From: a virus | Length of the DNA stretch: 42,960 bases | IMG/VR virus record: IMGVR_UViG_3300036791_001259 | Span: 1 to 42,960 of that record | Strand: one strand, 5' to 3' | Shown here: piece by piece, positions 28,553 through 37,723 of the stretch | Layout: every line of letters begins with the position of its first letter | Position numbering within the stretch: position 1 is the stretch's first letter | Translations under genes and position numbers: made by a program | The notes under the pieces: generated by a model | What the model was told of the DNA's origin: nothing | The model's input: the letters and a program-made list of their open reading frames with translations, nothing else | The model's database searches: none

Positions 28553-28948
28553 ATGCCAAAAACACTCACCAAAGCGGATTTTGATGAGCGTTACATCCCC
28601 GAGCCGATGAGCGGCTGTTGGATTTGGCTGAACAGGCTGGACCGAAACGGATATGGATTTTTCCGGGGCGTCACTGCCTCCCGGGCTTCGTATTTGTTTC
28701 ATAAAGGTCCACTTCCTGATGGACACGAGATTGATCATCTGTGTCGCCTGCGCTGTTGCGTCAATCCAGATCATTTAGAGGCGGTAACTCACAGCACTAA
28801 TGTTCTTCGCAGCGATCATCGTTGCCGGAGGCAGACGCATTGCATCAACGGTCACGAATTTAATCTTGAAAACACTTACATATCCAAGAAGAACAAGCGC
28901 ATGTGCAGGGAGTGCTCAAAACTCAGAATGAGAAGAAGGAGAGCGTAG
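28553..28948 (+). CDS. HNH endonuclease, 131 aa
   Basis: The protein starts with RYIPEPMSGCWIWLNRLDRN, the same module as in the HNH gene at 21400. The nuclease core has GHEIDHLCRLRCCVNPDHLE and NVLRSDHR with the HNH residues. The end has a zinc-type CINGHEFN and MCREC with a basic tail. Base composition is more AT-rich than the virion genes around it. Free-standing homing endonuclease; the upstream stop is 10 bp away rather than overlapping. Confidence 0.88.
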   Translation: MPKTLTKADFDERYIPEPMSGCWIWLNRLDRNGYGFFRGVTASRASYLFHKGPLPDGHEIDHLCRLRCCVNPDHLEAVTHSTNVLRSDHRCRRQTHCINGHEFNLENTYISKKNKRMCRECSKLRMRRRRA

Positions 28949-29302
28949 ATGCCCATCTTCTTCCACTCAACAGTTTTGCCGCACGACGCCACCGGCTTCT
29001 CAATCTGGCTGCAGGAGCATTACCTGGAACATGCGCAATTCGTGCAGATCTTCCAGGCCAAGACGCCGACGCCGATCTTCATCCCAGACTACAACTTCGC
29101 GCTCTGGGGTGACGACAAAAAGGTGATGAGCGCCTGGCTGGAGTCGCACCAGGCCACCCATCAGTCGCTGCGTGACTTTACCGGCGTTTCCGGTATTGAT
29201 CTTTCCGACGTCGACCTGACCCAGGATGACCAATTCTTTGACTGGATGGACTCACACGCTGCTGAACATGCTGATATAAGAGCCGTATTGAGGATCATCT
29301 GA
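28949..29302 (+). CDS. Phage virion-region protein, 117 aa
   Basis: ATG 28949 follows the HNH stop with no gap. The sequence has HDATGFSIWLQEHYLEHAQF, a beta strand PTPIFIPDYNFALW and a C-terminal helix WMDSHAAEHADIRAVL. Proteins with this His-rich pattern sit next to GNAT genes in related phages. Function unknown; the stop overlaps the GNAT start. Confidence 0.65.
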   Translation: MPIFFHSTVLPHDATGFSIWLQEHYLEHAQFVQIFQAKTPTPIFIPDYNFALWGDDKKVMSAWLESHQATHQSLRDFTGVSGIDLSDVDLTQDDQFFDWMDSHAAEHADIRAVLRII

Positions 29303-29769
29303 TGGACAAGATCGTTTTTGCCGTGGAAGAACTGACGCCCGATCTGATCCCGACCGAGATGATGCTCGATCATTACGAGGAGAACGCCCCGTTCAAGCAC
29401 ACGTTGCGGATGGACATGGATTGGACGGAGTACCTGGACGCACAGGATGATGACGAATTTTTCCTGATCACCGCCCGGCTCGACGGCAAGCTGGTCGGCT
29501 ACATGGGCATTTTCGTGCATCCGCACCTGCACTATCGTGAAACCATGGTGGCGGTGGATGACGCCCATTACCTGATGCCGGGCTTCCGCGGCCAGGGCGC
29601 CGGCAAGGCGATGATCGATTTTGCGGAAAAGACCGCGGCCGCGCGCGGCGCCACCGTGTTTTCGATGCGCTGCAAGGTGGCGCAGAATCACGGCCACATT
29701 TTCGAGTCGCTCGGTTACAAGCTCACCGATCTGGTGTACCTGAAAGACATCGGCAGACCGCGGGAGTGA
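29302..29769 (+). CDS. GNAT-family N-acetyltransferase, 155 aa
   Basis: The acetyl-CoA binding motif A is clear: FRGQGAGKAMIDFAE, with the preceding strand HYLMPGF and the following TVFSMRCKVAQNHGHIFESL, then GYKLTDLVYLK. Length fits a single GNAT domain. GNAT genes commonly lie among virion genes of podoviruses, where the acceptor is unknown. Acetylation of a host or virion protein is inferred. Confidence 0.88.
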   Translation: MDKIVFAVEELTPDLIPTEMMLDHYEENAPFKHTLRMDMDWTEYLDAQDDDEFFLITARLDGKLVGYMGIFVHPHLHYRETMVAVDDAHYLMPGFRGQGAGKAMIDFAEKTAAARGATVFSMRCKVAQNHGHIFESLGYKLTDLVYLKDIGRPRE

Positions 29770-29772
29770 ACC

Positions 29773-31887
29773 ATGATCAAGTTTCATGGCAATTGGTGGC
29801 AACCGGAGTGGTTGTTCTGCTGCGCCGACGATGATGGCGGTGACGATGATGGCGGCGGCGACGATAGTGCCGGGGCAGACGACGACGGCGCTACTGACGG
29901 TGGCGATAAAGGCGCCGCTGGTAGTGGTGACAAAGGTGGCGGCGGCGCGGCCGATGGAGGTGGTTCGGCTGACAGCGCGGCGACAGATGATGATGCCGCA
30001 GCCACAGACCGAGCCAACGCCAAAGATGATGCCCGCGAAGCTGCGGGGCTGAGCGACCCCGGCGGTGGCGGCACCGCCGCCAGAGACCCCGGCACCGATC
30101 CCAGCGATCCGACCGGCAGCAATCAGAGTCCCTCCGGTCTGTCCGAGGGCGGGCAAGTCGGCGACCAATCTTTTTCCGAGCGCGCCGGGCAAATGTTTTC
30201 CGGCGGTGGCGGCGGCGGCAATGAAGTCACCACCGACCCCAACGACCCGACCGGTAGCAACCAGAGCCCGACCATCGAGAGCGGCTTCGGCACCCGGGTC
30301 GGCGGCGACGTCGCCTCGGCGCTCGGCACGGCCGGCTCCACCCCGGCCCAGGATGTCAGCAATCTCGCCGGCACGATCGGGCAGGGCGGCATCTCCTCGG
30401 CGCGCGACGTGCTGGCCGGTGACACCCCGGTCTCACAGGCGCTTTCTGACGCCAACACACCGTCCAACCAGACTTCGTTCGGGAGCGAACTGAGCACCTT
30501 GCCGGGCGCGTTCTCCGGGCCCGGCAACGATGTGTTCACCAGTCCAGCCGCCACCACGACGCAGGGGCCGGAGAGCTTTTTTGATCCGGCCCAGCAACAG
30601 CCGGGGGTCAACGATCCGTTCTTTGCGCCTGGTCAGCAGGATCCGCAGGGTCCAGTTGCGCCCAACGACTCGATCACGCCGCCCGGGCAGCAGCCTACCG
30701 CACCCGACCCCAACACCCCGAGCGGGGTTCCGGGGAACTTCGCCCAGGCGCAGCCCGGCAACAGCTTCAACGTGGGAAATTTGCTCGGTATCAGCAGCGC
30801 GCAGGCGGCCGATCTGTCGCCGGCTGTGATGTCGCCGCAGTCGCAGCAGAGCGGGACGCCGGCCAATATCTTTGCCGGCCCAACCCCGACCGGGGATGCC
30901 ACCTTCACGACCATCCCCGGAGCCCTCACGCCGGGGCAGTTCAGCCCCGGCTACACCGGCACCCCGCCGTCCGACCCCGTGACGGAGAGCCAGCTTTCGA
31001 ACCCAAGCCTGACCCAGCAGTCGCCGATGGACCCGAGCCTGGTCGACAAGATGTTCCCGGTGGCGGGCCAGCAAGATTCACTGATCAAACCGGTCGACGC
31101 CAGTGCGCTGACGCCTGCCAATCTTGACCCCAACGTCCAGCCCGGGTGGACGACGTTCAGCGATCATCCTGCGATCCAGCAGCCGGGAAATTTTAATGCG
31201 ACTCCCGACGCCAATGTGCCGACCCCCCAGGATCGTCCGTTTGCGACCGATCCGAGCGCTACGGTCGATCCTTCCCTGCTCGATCCGACTTTGTCGAAGG
31301 ACCAGACCCCGGCGCTCACGACCAACACATTCGCGGACACGCAACAGGGCCTGGTGACCAACACCTCTCCGCTGGATCAGCAGCTTGCGTTCGATCCAGC
31401 GGCTATGCAGGCGCCCGCATCAACTTTAACAGGGGGCCAGACACCTGACACCAGCCCGCCGACGCCCGCTCCGACGATCGCCGACAAGGGCGGGCAACCC
31501 GCGGTCACCAGCCCGCCGGACGAAGGGCCGGGCCAGACCACAACGCCTGATGTGCTCAGTGCGCTTAACGACGCGAGCGGCGGCGGCGGCACACAGTTGC
31601 CCTCGGCCAATGCCGGCATCATCAGTCCGGCCCAGCTCATCCAGCCGATCCCGGGTGCTGCCGATGGGGGTACCCCCTCGGGCGGCCCGCTCAACCCGCC
31701 GGTGGCACCGCCGTTTGTGCCGCCGGTGTCGCCGCTGCTCGAGGACATTGGGTTTGGTAATATCAATCCCGAGGAAGGTCTTTTTGCTCCACCGGGGCAT
31801 CCTGGTGGATCCACCGGCGTGCCCGGAGGTGTGCCTGGCAACATGCTCGACACGCTCAACAATGCGGTTGACACGGGCGCCCCTTAA
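29773..31887 (+). CDS. Large acidic low-complexity internal virion protein, 704 aa
   Basis: The N terminus has aromatic residues (MIKFHGNWWQPEWLFCC) followed by a long Asp/Gly-rich acidic region. The rest is Pro/Gly/Thr/Gln/Asp-rich and probably disordered, with repeats such as DPTGSNQSP (residues 112-120 and 158-166). At 132-142 it has QSFSERAGQMF, a motif shared with the proteins at 33288 and 36940. No enzyme motif was found. Position suggests an internal or ejection protein. The high GC and repeats also make it prone to spurious antisense frames. Confidence 0.65.
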   Translation: MIKFHGNWWQPEWLFCCADDDGGDDDGGGDDSAGADDDGATDGGDKGAAGSGDKGGGGAADGGGSADSAATDDDAAATDRANAKDDAREAAGLSDPGGGGTAARDPGTDPSDPTGSNQSPSGLSEGGQVGDQSFSERAGQMFSGGGGGGNEVTTDPNDPTGSNQSPTIESGFGTRVGGDVASALGTAGSTPAQDVSNLAGTIGQGGISSARDVLAGDTPVSQALSDANTPSNQTSFGSELSTLPGAFSGPGNDVFTSPAATTTQGPESFFDPAQQQPGVNDPFFAPGQQDPQGPVAPNDSITPPGQQPTAPDPNTPSGVPGNFAQAQPGNSFNVGNLLGISSAQAADLSPAVMSPQSQQSGTPANIFAGPTPTGDATFTTIPGALTPGQFSPGYTGTPPSDPVTESQLSNPSLTQQSPMDPSLVDKMFPVAGQQDSLIKPVDASALTPANLDPNVQPGWTTFSDHPAIQQPGNFNATPDANVPTPQDRPFATDPSATVDPSLLDPTLSKDQTPALTTNTFADTQQGLVTNTSPLDQQLAFDPAAMQAPASTLTGGQTPDTSPPTPAPTIADKGGQPAVTSPPDEGPGQTTTPDVLSALNDASGGGGTQLPSANAGIISPAQLIQPIPGAADGGTPSGGPLNPPVAPPFVPPVSPLLEDIGFGNINPEEGLFAPPGHPGGSTGVPGGVPGNMLDTLNNAVDTGAP

Positions 31888-31902
31888 CAGCGGGGGTTGA
31901 GA

Positions 31903-33291
31903 ATGGGTTTTGACGTCGCACTCGGAGAGTTGGTTGGCAGCCTGTTCTTTGGCGCCGACGCCGCCGCGGCCGCGGCGCCCGAGGTGGCCGCCGGAGCGGC
32001 CGATCTGGGCGCGGCCGCCGGTCTGGGAGTCGCTGATATTGCGCCCGGCGCTGGGCTCGCAGCTGATCTCGGCGCCGGTCTCGGGGCCGGAGCCGAGGCG
32101 GGTGCCGGTGCGGCGGACATTGCCGGCGCCGGTATTGGAGCCGCCGACCTGGCGGGAGCCGCAGGCGCCGCCGCCGATCTTGGCGCCGGTATCGGCGCCG
32201 CTGCTGCGGACGTCCCATCGGCGGTCGATACCCTGGCGAGCGCCGGCCTGGGTGAGAACGTTGGTGGGGCTGGCGTCACTAACGCCCTGTCCTTCGCACC
32301 CACCGCGGACACCGCGGCCGGTGCCGCGCCTGGCGCAGCCGGCGCTGGCGCTACCACTGCCTCGCTCGACCCGGCGGCACTTGTCGGCAGCGGCGGCGGT
32401 ACGCAGTCGGCATCCGCCGAGCTCGCCGCCGGGGGCTCGCCCAGCCTCAATGCGACACTCGGAGCCGATACGGCAGCCGCCACCCCGGTGACCGAGCCCA
32501 CCACCGCGCAGGCCGCTTTTGCGTCCAACCCAACACAATTCACCAATAATCCATTCACGGCGGAGACCGGCGCAGCCTTGTCTCCTGATACCACTGCGGC
32601 GCTGGCGAGCGCCCCCCCCACTACTGCGGGCGCTGCCGGCGGCGGCCTTACCAGCACCCTGTCCTCGGCGCTCAACTCGCCCTACACCAAGCTGGCGGAG
32701 CTCGGCCTCCCGCTCGGCTTCCTCGGCTACAATCTGGCCAAAGGACCGCCGCCCATTGCGCCGCAGGCCAATCTTGCGGTCGCCAATGCCGAGAACCAAC
32801 TCGCGCCCCTGCAAGGCAAGGCGACCGCCAATACCGACCTGTTCAACCAGACTGCCGCCACCGATCTTAATCTGGCGAATAATTTTCAGATCAGTCCGGC
32901 GCAGGCGGCCTCGATCAGTATCTACCAGCAAGACTCGATGAATCAGCTCTACCAGCAGATCGCCAAGCAGGGGAACACCGACCCGACCAAGACGTCCGAG
33001 TTTATCCAGGGCAAGCAGCAGATCGACCAGCAGGCGCTGGCGATGCAGGTGCAGATGGTCAACCAGTTGATCAGCACGGCGTTCCAGGCGTCCGGGGCGG
33101 CCACTTCCGGCCTCAGCGCCGGCACCAACGTCACCAATGCGCTCGACCAGACCCTGATGCAGGCCGCCCAGCTGCAGGTGCAGCAGGACAGCAACTTCCA
33201 GAACGCGGTCGGCTCGGCGCTGCAATCCTTCGGTCTGATGGCGGCGCTGAGCGGCCGCTTCGGCTCCAGTAATACGGGGGCGACAGCATGA
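31903..33291 (+). CDS. Ala/Gly-rich internal virion (ejection-type) protein, 462 aa
   Basis: ATG 31903 has GGGGG upstream. The first 250 residues are Ala/Gly/Asp-rich and amphipathic (repeats of A-A-D-L-G-A-G type). The last 200 are helical and Gln-rich: NLAVANAENQLAPLQGKATA, DSMNQLYQQIAKQGNTDPTK, LAMQVQMVNQLISTAFQASG. This fits podovirus ejection proteins that form a DNA conduit through the cell envelope. The stop overlaps the next start as ATGA. Confidence 0.65.
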   Translation: MGFDVALGELVGSLFFGADAAAAAAPEVAAGAADLGAAAGLGVADIAPGAGLAADLGAGLGAGAEAGAGAADIAGAGIGAADLAGAAGAAADLGAGIGAAAADVPSAVDTLASAGLGENVGGAGVTNALSFAPTADTAAGAAPGAAGAGATTASLDPAALVGSGGGTQSASAELAAGGSPSLNATLGADTAAATPVTEPTTAQAAFASNPTQFTNNPFTAETGAALSPDTTAALASAPPTTAGAAGGGLTSTLSSALNSPYTKLAELGLPLGFLGYNLAKGPPPIAPQANLAVANAENQLAPLQGKATANTDLFNQTAATDLNLANNFQISPAQAASISIYQQDSMNQLYQQIAKQGNTDPTKTSEFIQGKQQIDQQALAMQVQMVNQLISTAFQASGAATSGLSAGTNVTNALDQTLMQAAQLQVQQDSNFQNAVGSALQSFGLMAALSGRFGSSNTGATA

Positions 33292-34763
33292 CCGACACCC
33301 AGAGCTTCGATGAGCGTGCCGGCGAAATGTTTGCCGGTGCCGACCCCAGCGGCGCGTCCTCGACCATGCCTTCATCGGGGCCGTCCTGGATGAGCGCGCT
33401 TGCCGCCGCGCCACCGCCCTCGCTGCAAGAAAAGGACGACCAGGGCGACCAGGGTGGCCAACCAGCCAAGCTCGATCCCGCCTACCAGGACATGATCGAT
33501 CGGCTCGACAAGGCCAATGCGCAGGGCGAGAGCCTGATGGCCGGCCAGCGCGAGACCAACGCCAAGATGATCAGCGAGCTGGAGGCGGGCCGCAAGGACC
33601 TGACGTCCACGCCGCAGCCGCAGCTCGAGCGCCAGCCCAAGGAGCCGTCATCGCAGCAGCTTGGCCAGGGCATGATGGAATTCATGCAGGTCGCTACCGT
33701 GCTGGGGGCGATGGCCGGTGGCTTGGCGCGCGGCAACACTACTGTGGCGCTGACCGCCTTTGCCGGCGCCGTCAAGGGGTTCTCCGAAGGCAACAAGCAA
33801 CAATTCGATGCCAACGTCGAGACCTGGAAAGCGGCTTCCCAGCGCGTCAAGGACGATAACCAGGCCAAGCTCGACCAGTACAACATGGTCTGGAACAACA
33901 AGAAACTTTCGATGGACATGAAGCTGGCGCAGATCAAGATCATCGCGCAGCAGTACAAGGATGAGATCACCTATAACCTGGCTGAGCAGAAACAGTATTT
34001 GCCGCTTGCCATGGCGCTGCAGCGCCAGCAGATGGAACAGCTCAAGTTCGACAAATCGATGACTCAGCTCGGGCTCCAGGTACAGCGTGCCCAAGACGCC
34101 CACGAGGAGCATGTGAATTTGCAAGACGCCGGCACCGACATCGCTGCGGGAATTGAAGACGGCCGCATTCCCCCCGACCAGCAGGGCTCTTATCGCACCA
34201 AGAATTACACGCTCATGAAGCTGGCCAAGGACAAGTTTAACCTGCAAAAGGCAGCACTGGAGTATAAAGCGGCGACCAAGCAGATTCAGTCGATCTATAG
34301 CCCGCAGCTCACGCGCTTCAACGCCACTGCCGATTCGGTGGTGAATACCATCGATGAGGTGAAGGCGTTGGCGGCGGAGATGAAGAACAGCGGCGTGCCG
34401 CTCGCCAACAAGGCCAAGCTCACGGAGATGATGCAGACCGAGGGCAACAGCCCGCGCGGGCAACTCGCCACCAGATACATTACCGCTGTCAACACCCTCA
34501 AAGAGGAGTTTGCGACCCTGGCGCAAGGCGGCTACGCGCCCACCGAATCGGTGTGGACTTTGACAAATGCGCAGATCAACGGGGATTACGGCGTGCAGCA
34601 GATGACCGCCTCGTTGAGCGAAATACAGCGGCTGATCCGCTATCGCATGCAGGCGTTTGAGAAACTGGACCCCCTGCACCGCCAGATCGGAACGCAGCCA
34701 GAACAGCAACAACAAGTCGGCGGCGCTCCTGCTGCCGGGGACGGGTGGAGCATCGTGAAATAA
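33288..34763 (+). CDS. Helical internal virion / ejection protein, 491 aa
   Basis: The start overlaps the previous stop (ATGA). The N terminus MTDTQSFDERAGEMFAG carries the F-x-x-R-A-G-x-M-F motif. The centre is long coiled coil: RLDKANAQGESLMAGQRETN, KMISELEAGRKDL, then LAQIKIIAQQYKDEITYNLA and LPLAMALQRQQMEQLKFDKS. Large Gln-rich helical proteins in this position are typical of ejected virion proteins in P22- and T7-like phages. Confidence 0.68.
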   Translation: MTDTQSFDERAGEMFAGADPSGASSTMPSSGPSWMSALAAAPPPSLQEKDDQGDQGGQPAKLDPAYQDMIDRLDKANAQGESLMAGQRETNAKMISELEAGRKDLTSTPQPQLERQPKEPSSQQLGQGMMEFMQVATVLGAMAGGLARGNTTVALTAFAGAVKGFSEGNKQQFDANVETWKAASQRVKDDNQAKLDQYNMVWNNKKLSMDMKLAQIKIIAQQYKDEITYNLAEQKQYLPLAMALQRQQMEQLKFDKSMTQLGLQVQRAQDAHEEHVNLQDAGTDIAAGIEDGRIPPDQQGSYRTKNYTLMKLAKDKFNLQKAALEYKAATKQIQSIYSPQLTRFNATADSVVNTIDEVKALAAEMKNSGVPLANKAKLTEMMQTEGNSPRGQLATRYITAVNTLKEEFATLAQGGYAPTESVWTLTNAQINGDYGVQQMTASLSEIQRLIRYRMQAFEKLDPLHRQIGTQPEQQQQVGGAPAAGDGWSIVK

Positions 34764-36382
34764 TGCCCCAGTTCAAGGTCAAGGCTCCTGATGGATCGAT
34801 CATCACCGTCAACGGCCCCGAGGGCGGGACCGAGCAGCAGGCTATCGAATTTGCCAAGAAGCAATACCAGCCGCAGGGCGACAGCGAGCGCAGCCTGGGC
34901 GGCGCGCTGGTCGAGGGGGTGGAGCACCTGCCGGAGAGCGGCATCAACTTCGCCAGGGACATCGCGCAGCCGTTCCTGCATCCCTATGACACCGCCAAAT
35001 CGATGAAGAACCTCGGGCTCGGGATCCTGGAGAAGCTGGGATCGCCGCTGAGCAGCGGGCACGAGCAGTATGCCGAGCAGTTTGGGCAGATGCTGGCCGA
35101 CCGTTACGGCGGCTGGGAGCAAGTCAAGAAGACGCTGGCGACCGACCCGGTCGGCTTCATGGCCGACGCCTCCCTGCTGCTGGGTGGCGGTGGCGCCGCC
35201 GCGCGTATTCCAGCGGTCGGCGGCAAGATTGCCCGGGTGGCCAAGGAACTGGACCCGCTGACTCAGGCTGGCCGGGTCGGCAAGGTCGGCGGCGAGGTGC
35301 TTGCGCATGGGGTGGGAGACATTGCCACCGGCACCAGCGCCGAAGCCATCCGCTCCGCTGCCCGCGCCGGCTATGAGGGCGGTGCCAAGGATGAGGAATT
35401 CACCAGGAACCTGCGCGGCCAGGGCAGCGCCAGTGACATAACCGAGGGCGCCCAGCGTGCGGTCGGCTACCTCAAGCAGCGCAAGAACGCGCAATACAAA
35501 AGCGACATGGTGTCGACCGGGCTTGATAAGACGATCCTGAGCTGGAACGATATACAAACTGCCCAGCACGAGATGGACAAGGTTGCCAACTTCAAGGGCG
35601 TGTCGATCTCGCCGTCAACCGCTGACGTGCGCAACCACATCAATGCCGCGATCGACTTTTGGCAAAACCAGAAGGCCAGCGAGTTCTGGACACCGTCGGG
35701 CTTTGATGCGCTCAAGCAGTATGTCGGCGATATTCTCGACCAGACCAAGCCCGGCACCCGCGAGCACATGGTCGCCAACACCATGTACAACGCCATCCGC
35801 GACACGGTTATCAAGCAGGTTCCCGATTACGGCAAGGCCATGAAGGGATACGAGGAGGCCAGCCAGATCATCCGCGAGCTGGAGAAGACCCTTTCGCTCG
35901 GGCAGACCAACACGGTCGACACCCAGCTCCGCAAGCTCCAGTCGGTGATGCGCAACAACGTCAACACCAATTGGGGACGCCGCGCCGAGCTGGTGGACTT
36001 TCTGAAAGACGCCGGCGCGCCCCACATCCTCGAGCAACTGGCCGGCCAGGCGCTGGGCACCTGGGTGCCGCGCGGGCTGGCGCGCTACTTTGCCGGCGCC
36101 GAGGGGGCGAGCCTGCTGCGCACTCCAGCCAAGCTGCCGCTGTTGGCGGTGGCGTCGCCGCGCGCCGTGGGCGAGATTACCCGCGGCGCGGGCAAGGTTG
36201 GCAAGACGCTGCGGCAGCTGCGGGTGCCGCAGTCCCTGCCTTATGCCTACCAGGCCGGGCGCGCCGCCGAAAACCAGGAAAACCAGCCGGAGCCGCAGCC
36301 GTTCAACCTGGGCACCATCCACCCGCAGCAGCAGACCCCGGCCGAAGTGCTCGATAATCCATCGGGGATTCCGCTGCAGTGA
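34763..36382 (+). CDS. Internal virion / DNA-ejection protein, 539 aa
   Basis: ATG 34763 overlaps the upstream stop as TAATG. The N terminus FKVKAPDGSIITVNGPEGGT then QAIEFAKKQYQ resembles the N-terminal domain seen in phage internal proteins. It continues with a hydrophobic Gly/Ala region (GFMADASLLLGGGGAAARIP) and long helices (AMKGYEEASQIIRELEKTLS). This combination fits an ejected pore-forming component. No lytic transglycosylase motif was seen. Confidence 0.68.
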   Translation: MPQFKVKAPDGSIITVNGPEGGTEQQAIEFAKKQYQPQGDSERSLGGALVEGVEHLPESGINFARDIAQPFLHPYDTAKSMKNLGLGILEKLGSPLSSGHEQYAEQFGQMLADRYGGWEQVKKTLATDPVGFMADASLLLGGGGAAARIPAVGGKIARVAKELDPLTQAGRVGKVGGEVLAHGVGDIATGTSAEAIRSAARAGYEGGAKDEEFTRNLRGQGSASDITEGAQRAVGYLKQRKNAQYKSDMVSTGLDKTILSWNDIQTAQHEMDKVANFKGVSISPSTADVRNHINAAIDFWQNQKASEFWTPSGFDALKQYVGDILDQTKPGTREHMVANTMYNAIRDTVIKQVPDYGKAMKGYEEASQIIRELEKTLSLGQTNTVDTQLRKLQSVMRNNVNTNWGRRAELVDFLKDAGAPHILEQLAGQALGTWVPRGLARYFAGAEGASLLRTPAKLPLLAVASPRAVGEITRGAGKVGKTLRQLRVPQSLPYAYQAGRAAENQENQPEPQPFNLGTIHPQQQTPAEVLDNPSGIPLQ

Positions 36383-36567
36383 CGACCAACAAGAGCGATG
36401 AATTGTTGAGCGAAATGGAAGCCGGAATTTTGTCTATGCTCAAGAACAAGCGGCTAACCAACACCGAGCGGATGAAGGCGATCGAGGCCGGGGCCAAGGT
36501 GCTGATGATCAGACACAAGATTTCAGATGGAGGTGCGACTGATGGAGCCTTCTTTGCAAGGAAATAA
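36379..36567 (+). CDS. Small helical protein, 62 aa
   Basis: GTG 36379 overlaps the upstream stop (GTGA). The sequence is a two-helix protein (SDELLSEMEAGILSMLKNKR, TNTERMKAIEAGAKVLMIRH). Its 3' end overlaps the start of the membrane protein at 36542. Function unknown; regular late-operon spacing supports it. Confidence 0.65.
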   Translation: MTTNKSDELLSEMEAGILSMLKNKRLTNTERMKAIEAGAKVLMIRHKISDGGATDGAFFARK

Positions 36568-36943
36568 GCCCCTCCCCGAGGGTGTGTCCGAGTCCGACCT
36601 GGTGGATGGGCCGAAGGTGCATCATCTGCCCTCCGGCCGCGGCTCGTTCCTGCCGCCGGAGCCGGAGGCCCTGGTCAAGCCGATCCCGGCCAGCCCACCC
36701 CCCACACCTAGTACGGCGCAGATCAAACTGGAATATCCCGCTGCGATCGAGCTTGCCCTCGACGTGCTTTCAGCCCGCCTTCTCGGTCTCATCTGCCTGG
36801 TGGCGGCCTGCCTGATCTGGGCCGGCATCGTCTGGGACCCGCAGCGCGACCGGATTATTGCGGGCGGCGTTTTTTCGCTAACTGTGTTCCTCCCGATTAT
36901 GGCAATCTACTGGCGTGCTGCCATGAAAGGAGAACAAGCATGA
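36542..36943 (+). CDS. Two-span membrane protein, holin candidate, 133 aa
   Basis: ATG 36542 has a strong GGAGGTG (36529-36535), so it is preferred over ATG 36527. A 65-residue soluble Pro/Glu-rich N terminus leads to two membrane spans (LLGLICLVAACLIWAGIV and IAGGVFSLTVFLPIMAIYW) near the C terminus. It could be a holin or a membrane-anchoring partner. The stop overlaps the next start (ATGA). No endolysin gene is adjacent. Confidence 0.6.
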   Translation: MEPSLQGNKPLPEGVSESDLVDGPKVHHLPSGRGSFLPPEPEALVKPIPASPPPTPSTAQIKLEYPAAIELALDVLSARLLGLICLVAACLIWAGIVWDPQRDRIIAGGVFSLTVFLPIMAIYWRAAMKGEQA

Positions 36944-37194
36944 AAACCATCGTCGTGACCTTTGCACTTTTGACCGGCTGCAGCGTCATTCTATGGGGCG
37001 TGCAGCACTTTCACGCCCGGGCGCATGCCATGACCTTCGAGCAACGCGCCGGCCACATGTTCGATAGCGTTGACCGCACGCTCAAGGGCGACCGGCTGCC
37101 GCTTTCGGGCCTGGAAGGAGGTGCATTGATCGACAGTCATTCGGTCCATGCGCTGATCTTTCGAACCGGCGAAACTGAAATGCCGGCCCGCTGA
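36940..37194 (+). CDS. Exported or lipobox-bearing protein with R-A-G-x-M-F motif, 84 aa
   Basis: The start overlaps the previous stop (ATGA). The N terminus is an export signal (MKTIVVTFALLTGCSVILWG) that contains a canonical lipobox LTGC; an alternative signal peptidase I site is Ala-His-Ala at residue 30. Directly after that comes MTFEQRAGHMF, the motif shared with two internal virion proteins. The rest is short and polar. It may be a lipoprotein or membrane-anchored factor; spanin or entry roles are possible. Confidence 0.6.
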   Translation: MKTIVVTFALLTGCSVILWGVQHFHARAHAMTFEQRAGHMFDSVDRTLKGDRLPLSGLEGGALIDSHSVHALIFRTGETEMPAR

Positions 37195-37205
37195 CGGAGA
37201 GTGCG

Positions 37206-37376
37206 ATGCCGAGCTCGACCCCAAAGCAGAAACGGTTCATGGCGGCGGCGGCGAACAACCCCAAGTTTGCGCGCGAGGCCGGCATTCCGACCAGGGTTGC
37301 CCGCGAGTTTCACGCCGCCGATCGCGGCACGGGTCGCACGAAGAAGCGCCGTAGTCGGCGCGGCAGGAGGGGTTGA
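37206..37376 (+). CDS. Small basic phage protein, 56 aa
   Basis: The sequence MPSSTPKQKRFMAAAANNPK, then FAREAGIPTRVAREF and an Arg-rich tail, matches a small conserved phage family typified by QxRFMAAAAxNPxFAxxAGIP. GGAGAG precedes ATG 37206. Its stop overlaps the next start as TGATG. Function unknown; the family is usually found in virion gene clusters. Confidence 0.75.
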   Translation: MPSSTPKQKRFMAAAANNPKFAREAGIPTRVAREFHAADRGTGRTKKRRSRRGRRG

Positions 37377-37723
37377 TGAGGGCTTTCTGGCTTGTCGCAA
37401 TGTTGCTGGCCACCCCGGCCAATGCCCAACAGGCGCGCTTCAACTGGCTTGGCTACTGCCAGATAACGTCGCTGGCCACGGCCAAGCCGATGGTCACCGC
37501 TTCCTGCTCCACCGGAGCGGTGCCGCCGACGCCGGTGGTCGCGGAAATATGCGTGAGCGGCGCCGCCGTGCGCTACACCAGCAGTCCCACCGTCACCCCG
37601 ACCGCCAGCCTCGGCATTCCGGTCTCCACCAATACCTGCTTTCAGTATTCCGGGCCGGTCAACAGCCTGCAGTTCATCCAGCAGGCTGCCACCGCCACTC
37701 TTGACATCGAGTTCTTCCAATGA
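37376..37723 (+). CDS. Exported small tail-region protein, 115 aa
   Basis: ATG 37376 overlaps the upstream stop as TGATG. The first 17 residues (MRAFWLVAMLLATPANA) are a clear Sec signal peptide with an Ala-x-Ala site before Gln-Gln. The mature protein is beta-rich with four cysteines (GYCQI, ASCSTG, EICVSG, NTCFQY), an even number suited to disulfides. The stop overlaps the start of the fibre gene. The function is unknown; linkage suggests a partner of the fibre. Confidence 0.7.
   Translation: MRAFWLVAMLLATPANAQQARFNWLGYCQITSLATAKPMVTASCSTGAVPPTPVVAEICVSGAAVRYTSSPTVTPTASLGIPVSTNTCFQYSGPVNSLQFIQQAATATLDIEFFQ

Noticed and set aside
31426-33414. Leftward 662-codon frame opposite the internal virion genes
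   Set aside because: Arg/Gly-rich antisense frame produced by repetitive high-GC coding DNA; no start context or motifs.
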